This document shows, one piece after another, positions 33,079-45,200 of a stretch of DNA of 64,000 bases (within the stretch, counting starts at the first letter, position 1; every line of letters starts with the position of its first letter). Location of the stretch: the NCBI RefSeq assembly GCF_000208865.1, contig NC_018398.1, positions 2,108,001 to 2,172,000 of the forward strand, written 5' to 3'. The DNA is from Neospora caninum Liverpool. Taxonomy: Eukaryota > Apicomplexa > Conoidasida > Eucoccidiorida > Sarcocystidae. The position numbers were made by a program, and so were the translations under genes. The notes beneath the pieces are model-generated. The model was given only the letters and a program-made list of their open reading frames with translations. It did not search any database and was not told the origin of the DNA.

Positions 33079-36000
33079 TATTCACCCCCGAGTCCACGGG
33101 AATCGGCGACCAGCTGAAAGTCTGAAGCCTCGGAGACTTGCCTTGTTAAAAATCACCTTGATCTCCGGGACTGAAGGTATTTCCTGGTGGTGTGCCCGAC
33201 AGGCTGAGACTCGCGGGACTTGCCAGGAACACAAGTACGGCCGCCCACGTAGGGTTTTAGGCTCTCAGCAACCGCTGAGCGCTAACAAAGCTGACGAACG
33301 AGTAAGTGCGTGAACTAGATCTCCGAGACTAGTATATCGGCCGCCGGGGGAAGGTTTTTTTTAATCCTGGCGGATCCAGCTCTAAGGTACGTTCACGGGC
33401 TGGTTGCAAAAGAAACTCAACAGAGACTCTGTCACCAGTCCCGCTTGAAAAAGGGAACATGCACGTACTCCCTCTCAGACCGTCGCCCTGGCAAAAGCGC
33501 TGGAAGGAAACAACTCTCCAGAAAAAGAAAGATGGAGAAACTTCCAATCCCAGATGCGATCCTTTCCGCGGTTTTAAGCGACTCGCCAGGTGGTATGTCA
33601 CGGGCGTTCTGCCAAGACCGCCAGCCTACCCCTGGAACGACGGCGAAACAAACTGTCCCGGATCCTTCCGCATAAACGGTTCCTTGGAGAAGTATCTCCT
33701 TCGCAAAGAAATGCTGGGTAGGGCTGTCAGCAGGACCGCTTCTCTCAAGAAATATCGCTGCAAATCCCTAGCATAAGACACCACTGTACCGCCCATTGAA
33801 GCCTCTCATCGTGAAGACACAACCCGCTCGACGAGCGTTAGCTTGCAAGGTCGACGCTGGGACAGCGGTGTTGCGCAGCCAAAACGGAAGATGCTAGTAG
33901 AGACAAATGCAGCCTGGCAGGTTGGAAAGGCAAGTAGAAAAAAGTAGAAACTTTTCTCCAACCTGCTGCACAGACAAGTGGGAAGAGTTCTTTTCGAAAA
34001 ATTCATTCACTCTACGTGGTCTGCTCCTCGCTTGCCGAACCCGGGAGTGGCTCTGAGAGTGGCAACAGCCCGTTGCTGGCGACTGCAAGTTCCCGCTGGC
34101 TTTCTCCGTGTTCCAGATGGTTCTCCGCGATACCAGTGGAGAGAGAAGGCGAGTCCGATTTGACTGCACAGAGTAGCGCTTGCTAGTCGGGAAGGATTGG
34201 GGCGAGGTTCTGTCGCCTTTCGTTCAGCACAGACGGACTCAAGATTAGCCCCTGGCTCTATACCACACTGGTCGTCAATGGTTCTATGGGCCAGAGCAGC
34301 ACGTACCCCGTATGCCGGTAACGTCGAGTTCGCGGCAGAAGATGCGCTCCATCAACGCATGCGAACAAGTTCTATTACTGTGGAGCCGCATATTTACTAG
34401 CGCGACACCGAAAGTGCCCCCAAAGCAGGAAAAAGAGCGTTTAGGGTGCTCTTGGCTACTGGTTCCAGGCACGCGGAAAGACGCTCGTGTGGCGCGGCTC
34501 CACTCAACATAAACGCGGTCCGCTGTGTGCAAATTGCTGTAGTGTGTCGGTTTACTGAAGTTGCATGGAGAGTGACAGCCTCGTCAACGTCCAAATGATG
34601 ATTCGTACGCAGACAGAAAAAAGCGTGTTCAATTGCGAGGCCGTTCGTTGTGGGCTGTTAGGAAGATCCCGTTCGAGAGCCGTCCTCGACTCAACGTACT
34701 GTTGCTTGTGACATCCGCGTCCATTGCGCGTACTGTATCTTCTCTCTGAATCGTAGCAGGCCTTTGAGTACAGGCTCATCACGAACAACCGCCAGAGGGG
34801 GACCGTAAAAAACAGACTGATGACTAGCCAAAAGGAGACGTCGTGGGATGAAGAGCAGTTGAGAGAGGCTTTCGGCAAGTGGACTCCCATCCCCTTACAG
34901 CCTGCTTCTTCTGCCTCATGTATATACTGAAATCCACTCAGAACGGCTCTACCACGTGGTGCTGCAATTGCGCCTGCACGTGTGTCTAAAGATCCCAGCA
35001 GCTGACACCAAACAGGGGAAAGGGTATCGGATATTTCGATTTTACAGAGAGATCGAGGCAGCATGGATGTGAGGATAGCTGCAAGGAATGCTTTTATTCT
35101 CCGCAGGACACGTAAGGCATGTATCTTGGGTTACGTATGGTTTATGTTTCTTCGAATCCATCGAGAGTCCTGGCTGAAACTGTTCCCTGCATGCCAGTAC
35201 ACGAGGCACGTGAGTCAGCTAGGCTGCTTGTCAACACACCTGAAACAGCGGCGCCGTTAAACCGGTCCCGCGCTCTCTGAGCATAGTCCAATAACATAGC
35301 CCAATGATGTAATGCCTTTTCTCTAGCTGATGCTTTATCCGAAGCTAGGCATCACAATGAATCCCAATCTCCGTCACTTAACTTCCCCGCAAAGTTCCCT
35401 GTGAGTGCGAGTGCAACAGTCGGAGCTGCTCCTCGTTCTGGGCGTAGCCGTTGACCAAAGTGGGGAAAGCCCCTTGCGCCAAACTGAGCAATTCATTCAA
35501 TGCGACGGATACGTGCTGCAGCGGCACCAGAAAACATCTGAGGTTCATTCGCAGTCAGACGTGCTTGGGAAGATTAAGTCACACCTTCCGGGTATGTTGC
35601 CATGACGGGTACTACCATCAGTTTGTTTTTACTACAAGGAAAATGTGTGCACCGTCGTCACCCTCAGTGCGGTAACATCCCCCCACTGTCGACTTCACGT
35701 GCAGGTATCTGTAGGAAAACGAGGAAAGCAGATCTACACTCCACGCCGTTGATCTGGTTCGCCGTCGAACACTGAACCCTCCGCTCGTCAGCAGTCAGCA
35801 ACTGGTAACGGAAGGTAGTCCCCGGCAAAATGGTTGCCTGACGAAGATGCGGGAACCTGACCGAGTCATCATACACTCACTGATGAATAAGACACCGAGA
35901 TTTTTTCTGTAAACCCCTGATGTTACGCAGGCCAGTGCCATGCTGCCACGCATGCGTCCTACGCCTCTGACTCTTTGTGTTCTGAATCTGAAGCGAGCAG

Positions 36001-36364
36001 CAGTTCCGTTTGTGTCTGTAAAACGTGCTGGATAAACATGACAAGTTTGCCGTCAGCCTTTGCGACATTAATGGAAAGGAAAACGGGCCTTTTAAATCGA
36101 GCCGCTGCGAGCAAACACAACACAAAGCAGTGCCCAACTTCACTATGTGCATAGCAAGATGTCGAAAACGGTGGAGTCAATGAACAACAGAGTACCGGAA
36201 TGTCAACATGACCGACCATTGCCAACAAACACAGCCCCGCAGGTGCAGGTGGAAATGCTAGAGGGTCTAGAGGCCCCATGAGTTTTGGAATCCACGCATG
36301 CTGACTCTCGAACGTGTTCTCTCTTTGTATATACATGTCTTCTCTGGAGCGTCGGTGTGGTTCC
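33079..36364. other. Intergenic region
   Basis: 3.3 kb without a supported gene. A 170-codon minus-strand frame at 34552-35064 has a hydrophobic centre (FWLVISLFFTVPLW) but no splice or start context that would make it a gene with confidence. Confidence 0.45.
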
Positions 36365-37417
36365 TCAAGGCCCTCGGTCTCTGGTGTGTGCTGCGAGGGC
36401 GGCGCCTACACCGGAAAAAAAAATACGATTTTCCAAGAGGTCGATTGACACAGGGAGACAGGCACCTGAGGTTAGCACAGAGTTTGAGAGAAATCTGCAA
36501 AGGTACCGCGTGAACTCTACCAGGTACCGCGTGAACTCTACCAGGTACCGCGTGAACGCTTGCAAGTCTTAAGGAAAAACTATGCGTCGCTTGCGTAGCT
36601 ACACGGCTGACTTTAAGCGAAACGAAGCATGCACTCAAAAAGAGGCATGGCTGCTGCGGAGAGGCCGTCGGGGCTCTCTTGCGTGGGACGGTGAGGATTC
36701 TCCTTACTCAGTTTTGACGCGAGGCTACAGCTTGACCCGTCCACGTCCGAGGAGAAGAGACATGTACTAACCGCCGTGTTCCCGCATTCTCCCTGCGTGA
36801 CACAAAATACTCGAAGCACCGGACACCAGATTTGCCCCTACGCGGACTGTTCCCACCGAACACAAAGACCACGCGGATTCGCCAGTCGCGGGTTTTTCTT
36901 CGCAGTATCGTGTCGAGTTCGAAGTCGTCAGTGGTTCAGCCGACAGCTCTACGAAACCACATGCCAGTGCACGCGGTGTGAGCAAAAAAAGGCTAACGCG
37001 GCCGTTCAGACGGTGATGGCAGTCGCGCTTTGCCGAATCTGTGGGATTTCAACGCAGGTCGGTGGGCACAGCGAAAGTACAAAAGTACTACTTTTCAGAA
37101 CTTCGCCTCTCTATGATCGCTCTCCATGATCGCATCGCTCCGTCGTTTTCTCCTAGTTAACGGCCCTTCCGTGACGCCGGAGCACTCACCTTGAGATTGC
37201 TGGGAAAGGCTGCCTCCAGGTCTTCGAGAACTTCTTTTTGGTCACCGACCCAAATCCACATTGCGTTGTTCATGAGAATAAACAGGAATCGGAGGACAAG
37301 CGTGCGCATGTACGTGCACCGAAGACGGTAAACAGAGAACGGTCCGCACCGCGTCGCCAAACTCAACTTCCCTATCACGCCGTCGGTGTCCGGAGAGAAC
37401 TTTTGCAGGCCGCCCAT
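36365..37417 (-). CDS. PSMG4: PAC4/PSMG4-like proteasome assembly chaperone
   Basis: Three exons: 37190-37417, 36708-36792 and 36365-36465. Donors are GTGAGT and GTAAGG, acceptors CACGCAG and CCTCAG, and the frame is kept. The product is 137 residues, close to the 120-130 usual for PAC4. The N-terminal part holds the strand FLFILMNNAMWIWVGDQ, matching the hallmark of PAC4 (hydrophobic strand, then IWVG), followed by LEDLEAAFPS. After the first join, TAVSTCLFSS aligns with the PAC4 IPVSTSLLG strand and SSCSLASKLS with its LAQRLARK helix; CLPVSIDL matches the following strand. PAC4 pairs with PAC3 to guide alpha-ring assembly of the 20S proteasome. The frame stays open upstream to an ATG at 37840. 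I prefer the ATG at 37415-37417 for length and context, since the upstream stretch is low-complexity and open in several frames. The family call rests on remembered motifs, not a search. Confidence 0.58.
36501..36559. repeat. 21-base tandem repeat, 2.8 copies
   Basis: Unit AGGTACCGCGTGAACTCTAC plus C, at 36501, 36522 and 36543 (last copy cut short). It lies inside the second intron of the PAC4-like gene. Confidence 0.95.
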
Positions 37418-38777
37418 TGTCTCTGTTTGGAGTGTGCTGCGTGCCTCGAGGGCGCTTCCCTCCGGTGACTGGGTATTCCGTCGAGACGTTTCGCGCCTCG
37501 CTTCGTGACAGTCTGTGACACGACCGGGATGCCCGCCGGCGCGTTGGACGGCCTCTCGCGCCTCTGCGCCTCCCTCGCTGTGCCCGTGGATTCCCAGAGA
37601 GACAGGAGGAGGTTGAGCAGGTTCCGCCGGTGGCGTGGCAGCTTCTCGAGCTGGACTCATGCTGAGCGCTACGGAGCGCAGAGAGACAAACCCGCGAATC
37701 GAAGCGAATGCCGCCGCAGAAGCCGTCGGGGCGACAGCTCCAAATTCGACGAGGAGAGTTGGGAGCGACAGAGCCTGGCGGCTTTGGCTTTCGGACACGG
37801 ATTCCAGGAGCACACAAAGCTTCTCGCTCGACTGCGTCAAACAACCCCCTGTGTGGAGTGAAAACGATTTCTGGGAAAAACGCGTCGCGCGTCACAGGCA
37901 TAGAAATATATCCGCGGATGACACACCTGGACGGCAGCGGAGCAGTTTCGCACGAAGTACGAAATCAGCAATTGACTCTTGCAGAGCTTCGTGAAAAGAA
38001 GCTTTGGCGATCTCAACGAGAATCCTTTACCGAGCCCACGTTTGAGCCGCAGGACTCCGAAAGGTGTGCCTGGAGTCTTCTGCACGAAGCTAGACCGTAT
38101 ATACCGCGTGACGCTGCGATTCACATTGGACTGTAACCTGGACCCGTACACTCACCGCTATGCAGCGCGCCTCCGCATATGTGCGGCCACCGATAAATCC
38201 GGGAAAATCGATTCGTAAAAAACAGAAAACAAACCGGGAGTCTCTTCTGCAGGCCGCGAGCGTGTGAAGTCGACGAGTCCCTGCATGCAACGCCACGACG
38301 CCCGCGACACAACGCAAATTATCAACGCCAAAGAAACGGAAAATCGATTTCCACAGTGCCGCCATGCCTCGCCAAAACGTGTGCCAAACATCCAGACCTT
38401 CCTTGGAGAAGGAAGCTCTGGATGTTTCTCAGGGTGGACAGCTTTTTGTCTCCAAGGTCACCTTTTCCTGCGGAGCGCTGTCTCCAGGCCCCAGGGCAAG
38501 AGATTTCACCGGGAGGGCCCGTCGAGCCACACCACTACAGTCTTCTTGCCACATAAACCTCTTTTTGACAGAGAGGCACGCCGCCGTTCGCCGTGCCAGG
38601 GTGATCGCGTTTTAGGTGGGCACTCTGCTGAGCACAGCATTCCAAGTTTCGACGGTGTTCACAGACAGCCGATCACGTGCGGAATGTGCCATCGACGAGG
38701 CGCTATTTACACGATTTTAAATGGTAGATAGAAACGTTCAAACATGCATTTTGGGGGAGGACCCCAAAACTGCTCAC
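37418..38777. other. Region upstream of the PAC4-like gene
   Basis: 37418-37900 is GC-rich and open in several frames on both strands, which fits a leader or promoter. No gene supported. It may hide the 3' end of the transporter-like gene at 38.8-40.1 kb. Confidence 0.4.
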
Positions 38778-40089
38778 CACACACAGAATCCGCCAAGGAC
38801 GCAACTGGAAATTCAGCATGATGCCGAACACAAGTGCGTACGTTATCATCTGGGAACCGGTATGTACGACGATGTAGGCCGGCACGAAGGTGGCCGTGCT
38901 GTTATTGAAAAATGGAGACTTAAGTTTGCTTTAGCTTCGGACCGAAAGGGTGGAGAAGAGTACCACAGAAAGCTGTTATTCAACCACACATTGTTCGTTA
39001 GATACAGGCATTTGTTCGTGTTGTGGTCGGTCTCGTTAGATTACTGTGCGGCCCAGATTTCTGAAGAATTTCCGGATTGGCTTCGACTTCTACGAAGGTA
39101 CACTTAACGCATGGAACAAGGACTTTGTCTTCAGAAGTTCCCGGGTCGTCAAGAACTAAAGTCTGGTGAGGATACATCTTTCATATGAGCTGACCTGGGA
39201 CACACTGTAGGGCTGACTGACTCTCTTTTTCGCATTTGGTAAGGTCCAATAGGAGACCTCGTTAGAGACGGTGAAAACCTACCATGAAGGCACCGGTTGT
39301 GAATCCAGCAAAGCAAACAAAGAATACTTCCCTCTTTTATGGACTCCACAGTGCACTAGGCCGGAGTTACAGCGAAGCCACCCCCATCGCCGGGTCGACG
39401 TGTTGTGAAAACTGTAGTTAGTCGACTTTCAGTGTGACCTCATCAAGATAGTGTCGTATCTTTCTCAGTCGGCCAATCCGCTGTATAGTGGCATTGTAGT
39501 CGTGGAAGAGAGTAACCCCTCACTCACGAGGAGATGTGTGCCAGTGAGACAAAGAATTCTGGAACAAACAGTCTGTGTGCAACTCGTGCGGCCCTTCAAT
39601 CAGCAATGTGGTGTTCACAAAGGAGATACGACATGCCCGTGCCAATTACTCTACTTTGCCTATGACATATGCTAGTTTTTGCTGTTCTTCGCTCCCATAA
39701 ACGCCTGAACGGAGCACAGGAAATACGTATTCTCATACAACAAAACCGTGGCCACAAAGCATCTGCTTGTTAAAACAAGAGCATTTGTGCAAGCGAGTGT
39801 TGTTAAAGTTCTTTGAGTGCAAGGCGGTGCAAGTGCCCCGTGTAGACCACAAAAGCCTATTTTACACGTGCATATCCAGCAGCGCTTCATGGTGTCGATT
39901 TGATGACGTGGGCTGTGGGACCGGAATCGCCTTCCGCAACGATGGCAATAGAAAACTCCCTAGTCTGCCCGCAGCATTCCAAAGAGATATTTCTAGCAAG
40001 TTGAAAAGTATTTCTTTTCCATAGAAGTTCTTCAAGTCCTGCAAAGCCATCAACGTGAGTCCCTGCAACACGTCGATGGTCAGGGCCCT
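38778..40089 (-). pseudogene. Transporter-like exons (nodulin-like major facilitator), fragmentary
   Basis: Three minus-strand segments look like exons of a multi-pass membrane protein. The best is 39868-40089: a strong pyrimidine tract and TAG acceptor, then 74 in-frame codons including LTIDVLQGLTL and LEISLWNAAGRLGSFLLP. This matches the nodulin-like/MFS signature around helices 7-8, where a vIDN-Q block is followed by SxWNxxGRxGxG. Segment 39283-39333 reads REVFFVCFAGFTTGAFM before a GTAGGT donor, fitting a Gly-rich helix of the same family. Segment 38778-38849 reads MITYALVFGIMLNFQ between a CCCAG acceptor and a GTGAGC donor. I could not find the N-terminal six helices or a proper 3' end, and junction phases between segments are not proven. 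It is either a real gene with exons I missed or a decayed copy, and I mark it as a relic with low confidence. Confidence 0.33.
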
Positions 40090-42242
40090 CTAGTATATGA
40101 AAAGGACTGTCAAGCACGCGAAAAACGAGCACAAGACGAATAACGGCATGGTAGCGTCAGGAGGAAACCAAGGCAAACAGGGAAAGAAGGAAGCGAATCC
40201 GCACGGAAGAGTTGACAGAGTTGGGTCTACAGAAATCCATCTGTGTATCTACGTTGATACGCAGTTTTATGTGCTATCCTCTTTGTTTTGCTTTCTTCTT
40301 TTTCCCCGGGCGGCCGTCACAAGAGTTTTTGAGCATCCGCCGCCGTTTTCTCTCTTCCCGTCTCCGATGCAGATACTGGGCGATATACGCAGCCGCAAAT
40401 ATCTGTTGCCTGCGAAACGAGAACAAGAGGACACACACACAGTGCACATCTGAATTCATTTGCTCAAATATGTGAGCTTGTACCGGCTCTTCGATTCTCG
40501 TAGCATGATTCCCAAAGTAGATGGGAAGCCGATGGATGCGGATCTCAGGATGACACTTCAGTAGGGTGCACTGTGTGGGTTGATCACCGCTCAAGATTTT
40601 TATTCTACGCATGAACCCAACCACGTCATTTGAGCATACACATACTCACAGAATAGGTAAGCTGCCTCATGAATTGGTTGACGAAAATGGATTACACTGT
40701 CTCTGACATGCAATCGGTTACTGTGATACGGCAGCCTTCACTGTCAGCGCCCAGCGTGTAGCCAGTCAGCCACCAATTCATCCCCCGAGATTGGCAACGA
40801 AAATTATTGAACTCCAAAAACTGAGCCAACACCATCTTGGCAGAACACCCATAAAAAGAAAATAAATCTGCGTTACATCGGCAGCAAAAAACACCACCGC
40901 CCCAGGTTTCAGTGCCGAACGACAACGCGACTGTGTGAGAGAAAGGAATTCGCCCTCGGCTACAGTTCGTGGATTCCAAGCGTGCACCCGACAGGTGAAA
41001 CGCCAGTATTAACTAGCTTCCAGCACCTTTCCACCAGCATGTATCCTTTTCAACACGACGGGACACAAAACCGGTAAACTGACACAAGAAGACACTTCTA
41101 CAAGCGGCGAGACGCGAGAAACACAGAAGAAATCCACTGCATGGTGCATAGTATACTGTATTCTTGAGATAGAGATACGCGACAACCTGCTGTCGCATTC
41201 GGAAAATACGTATGAAAAAGCTCCAAGATTCGCCCTTCACAAGACACAGTGCATTTTCACGCCACAAGCAAGATCCGATTGCGTGTTTCCTATGACACTA
41301 GGCTCTCACGGGAGAAACTCTCCCTATTCGAAGATGATACATTCGGTGCATAAGGCAAGACCAGGTAGCGACATGTCGACACGATACTCGGGATACGAAG
41401 AAGACTTCACTGCCTGTTCTTATCACAATACGTCTTATTCCATGAAAACTCCATGACAGGCTTCTCGAGCGTGAGACTATTCGCCTACAAAATAAGAAGG
41501 AATCTCCACTGCCTGCCTTTGCGCGACACTGCACACATTTGTTCCCGGCACATATATCAACAGGCTTCTCTCGCTCTTTTGTCCCGGACTATAGCCTTTT
41601 TCACAAGACACACATGACTCCACACCGCCTGCTTTTGCGGCCGGTCTATACTTTTTTGCGGAATACAAATAACCGCCGCTGAATTCTATATAGTATCGCA
41701 CAATTACACGCCATGGGAAAACATTAAAATACTGTCTCGTACAACACCTTGACCTTACATGGGCTGCGCGAAAATACGCGATTCTCTGCACGCCTACACA
41801 ACATGCCTATGAAGCTCTCTACAGTAGGTGCTTTACCTCACTAACAGCTCAAGCACCTATTTTCACGCGATCACTAGACTTTTACAGAACAACGAAAACT
41901 CTACTAGCGTCCCAACAAGCGTTTTTCCGTGTCTCACACTCCTGGCTGCCTTCCCTATTCACCAGTACCCAGACGGCGTAGCTTCACACCAAACCAGGGG
42001 CAGTCCTCGATGTCCACCAAGTGCCCCGTCGCTGCGCTCTCCCGACGCCTTCACACAGACAGCTGGTACCGCCGGCGTCACCAGGCTAACCGTAATCGCT
42101 ACCCTGGCATGAACAGGTTCACCATCGCCACCACTTACAAAGTTCTCTCACGTGCCGTTTGCGGTGTTCGCTCAGTAGCAAGCATCCGCGGAGTGTCTCT
42201 ACAGGAAAGTACTGCAGGCGGCATCTCTACCGTGTGTGGTGC
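40090..42242. other. Intergenic region, AT-richer than its surroundings
   Basis: It lies upstream (in transcription) of the transporter-like exons and downstream of the RBBP6-like stop. Hydrophobic but frame-shifting stretches on the minus strand (about 40780-40935 and 41020-41200) could be remains of N-terminal transporter exons. No intact exon chain found. Confidence 0.4.
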
Positions 42243-45200
42243 TCACTCTTCCAGTTCCTGCAAGTCTACGCCAGGCGGCAGTCCCGTCAGTGCCTCTGTA
42301 GCTGGTCCCCCTGTGGTCACCTCGCTACAACCCACGCTGCCTTGACCCTGTGTTCCGTTGCCGTGGTCCCCAGGCACGTTCTCGCGGTTCATGGAGTCGT
42401 CGGCCGGTGTCGTGGAAGCGGCTGCAATCTGTAGCAGAGTCGCTCCCAGGGCAGTATTTTTCAACGGATCGGGCTCACCAGACGCCGCCTGCGTCCCCAC
42501 AGTATCCTTCAGAGCGACACCATCGCGAGGACAAACCTCTCTCTCTACGAGCTCTGTCTTAACACTGCATGCTTCCCCCGAGGGGCAACACGCCCCTCCT
42601 GATCCGTCTCCTTTCACGTCACTGGAGCCGTTTTCCTTGTTTTCCTCCTTTGTTTCCACGCTCGCACCAGTTTTTGTCAGCGCAGACGGAGTGAGCCGCT
42701 GCCCATCCCCCCGGTCCGTGAGGAATTCACAAGTCGCCGGGTCCTTCTTTTCCCCTTTCTCAGCAACATCGCCACTTCTGACACCGCTAGACACATCGCC
42801 CGTACTCACGCCAGCTGTTCGTTGTACACTCCCACCACTCGACGCAGCGACGCCCCGCCCGGAGACACCAGGCACAGTCGACACGGCAGCAGGGAACGCG
42901 GGACGGGTTGACTCTGTGTCTCCTGGTTCCTTGAAAGAAGACGTTGAACGCACAATGGCATCTACGCTCTTTTGAAGAGCTGTGTTGCACAGAACGTCGC
43001 GCAGATCAATCGCCTGACCGCACGATGGACAGCCGCCCCCTAATTTCTTCGGCAGTCCGCTGTCCCCAGGCAAACCCGAGCTGCCTGCAAAAAGGCCAGC
43101 CGTTCCGCGGCTTGGGTGCAAGGCCCGCAGCAGACACCCCCGACAAAAAGTCTCTCCACAGCACGGAGTCGCCACAGGCTGGGAGAAGAGCAGCCCACAG
43201 AGAGGACACTTCAGATGCGCCGCGACGTCACTACTGCCGACGTGACGCTCAATCTTTGTGTCCAAGTCCGAGGAGAAATACGACAGAGAGGAAAGTTGCT
43301 TCGCGTTCTTCATCACTGCAAAAGATCCATCTGCAAACACGCGTCAGCGCCCACAGTCACAGCAGACACCAATGCCCCAATGCACGACTTCCGTCACCGT
43401 GCGATACATTTACGCCGTGCACGGCGGTCAAAATCCGCGTGGAACAAGGATCCTACGTCTAAAATGCGTTTTCTTCAGACCCACGCACATACACTGCTCT
43501 TGAAGCGACCAGGCGCGTTGATATCCGCCTCAAGATCGCCACTCTGACTACGTTTAGATTCTTTGCAACAGTTTTGAAGCAGTACGTTGCATGCATACAG
43601 ACAGGCCACCTCTCGGCTCGCCGACGCGCTCTGATGCCCTTTGAAATCGAGAAAGAAAAAGACGGAGCATCATTCTCCAAGGCCCGCGTGAGGCTCTGCT
43701 TCAGTTTCGCGACGACCCTACACTTGTCATCCTCTTCACTGGTCACGCACGCCAAGTGCAACGCAGACGGCACTTGCCACGCCAGCTTGTCACACATACG
43801 AAGCAGCCGCCCCTCCACTCCCCCGCCGGCAGCCTCCACTCCCCCGCCGGCAGCCTCCACCCGTAAACAGGCAATTCCAAAACACCTTCCGCAAATCTAC
43901 TCTAGGTAAAATGGACTGTGACCGGAGCGACAGGTGAGTGAGCGAGGGCCCAGTAACAAACACGGCATGAGCAAAGGGCGACCGCCGCGCTCCGTCCTCC
44001 TACTGGCCAAAAATGAGAACGGCCATGCAAACAGTGAACTGACGCAGAGGCGACCGCCAAGAAAACATCCAAAAGTGACCGCAGACAAGAGTCCGGAGAA
44101 CCCGCACTTTTGCTTTTGGGTGCACGTTCCTAAGACCTTTCCGCATCTTCTTCGAGCCGGCGCTTTCGGAGAGTCATGGCTCTCCGGCCCGGATTGCCCG
44201 TGAGTTGCCGCCCCAGTTCACGGAAGCAAACTGTCCCGTTCGTCCCTCTCGGGCCAACGAGGACAGACGAGTCTTTGGTTGTTTCCCGCCTGTTGGAACG
44301 AAACAGACGCGCACCGCCGTCACCGGAGGCGAACTCCAAAACGCACCACCGTCGACTGCGCTGCTGCGGTTGGCGTCTGGAAGCGTCCGCGATCCCCCCC
44401 TCTGCCCGCCGTGCGCCGGAGAGGCTGGGAGCAGCGGAGACATACACACGGAACTTGTCACACGAAACGGGCAGGCGCGAAACGCTGCTAAGGCTCGAGA
44501 GCTCTCGGGCACGGGGGTGTGCACGTCCTCCCCGTTTCTCCCAAACCGCGCGGCGAGTTCAGCTAGGAGAAGCCGTTCCATCTTCTTACCTTTTCTGATG
44601 TAGACCTCCGCATAGCGTGGAATCTCCTCGACGCTGATGTCCCGAAGAAAGCTGCTCGGGATGCCCGTCGCGGGACGGATTTTCTTCTGGTGACGGGGGT
44701 CGTTTGACCGCGTGCAATTGCGGATGTGGTGTCCGCGCTCGCCACACATGTGGCAAATGTAGTCTTCGCCGACGGGGACGTAGCCGCCGCCCCCTGGCAG
44801 GCCGGCACCTACACTGCCTCGTCCAACAGCGTAGCCAGGCGCCGGAGCGCCTGGACCAGCAGCTGATCCGTGTCCCAGAGAAGGCGCCTGGAAACCCCGG
44901 CCTGCGCCGAATCCCCAGCCCCGTCCTCGCCCGAGCCCTGCCGCGCCTGAGTAGAACCCAGCGGAGAAGCGAGACCCGTCCGAAGAGCCGAATGCACTGC
45001 TTGTCGCCTGACTGGAGCTCGCCTGCGGGCCGCGGTGTTCTGCATGCTGTTCAATGACGGCGTGCAGGAGCGCGGCCTCATCTTCCTCATCGTTGTTTGC
45101 TGAATCCGCGTTTCGCCGCTCGACAGAAGGGTCCGCGGCAGAGGAAGGCAGTCTGCCTGTTGGCGCCGAAAGCTCGCCAGAAGTGGAGAGAGGATCCCCT

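Noticed and set aside
40097..40453. 118-codon Lys-rich plus-strand frame
   Set aside because: It runs antisense to the pyrimidine tract of the transporter-like intron; the Lys codons mirror that tract.
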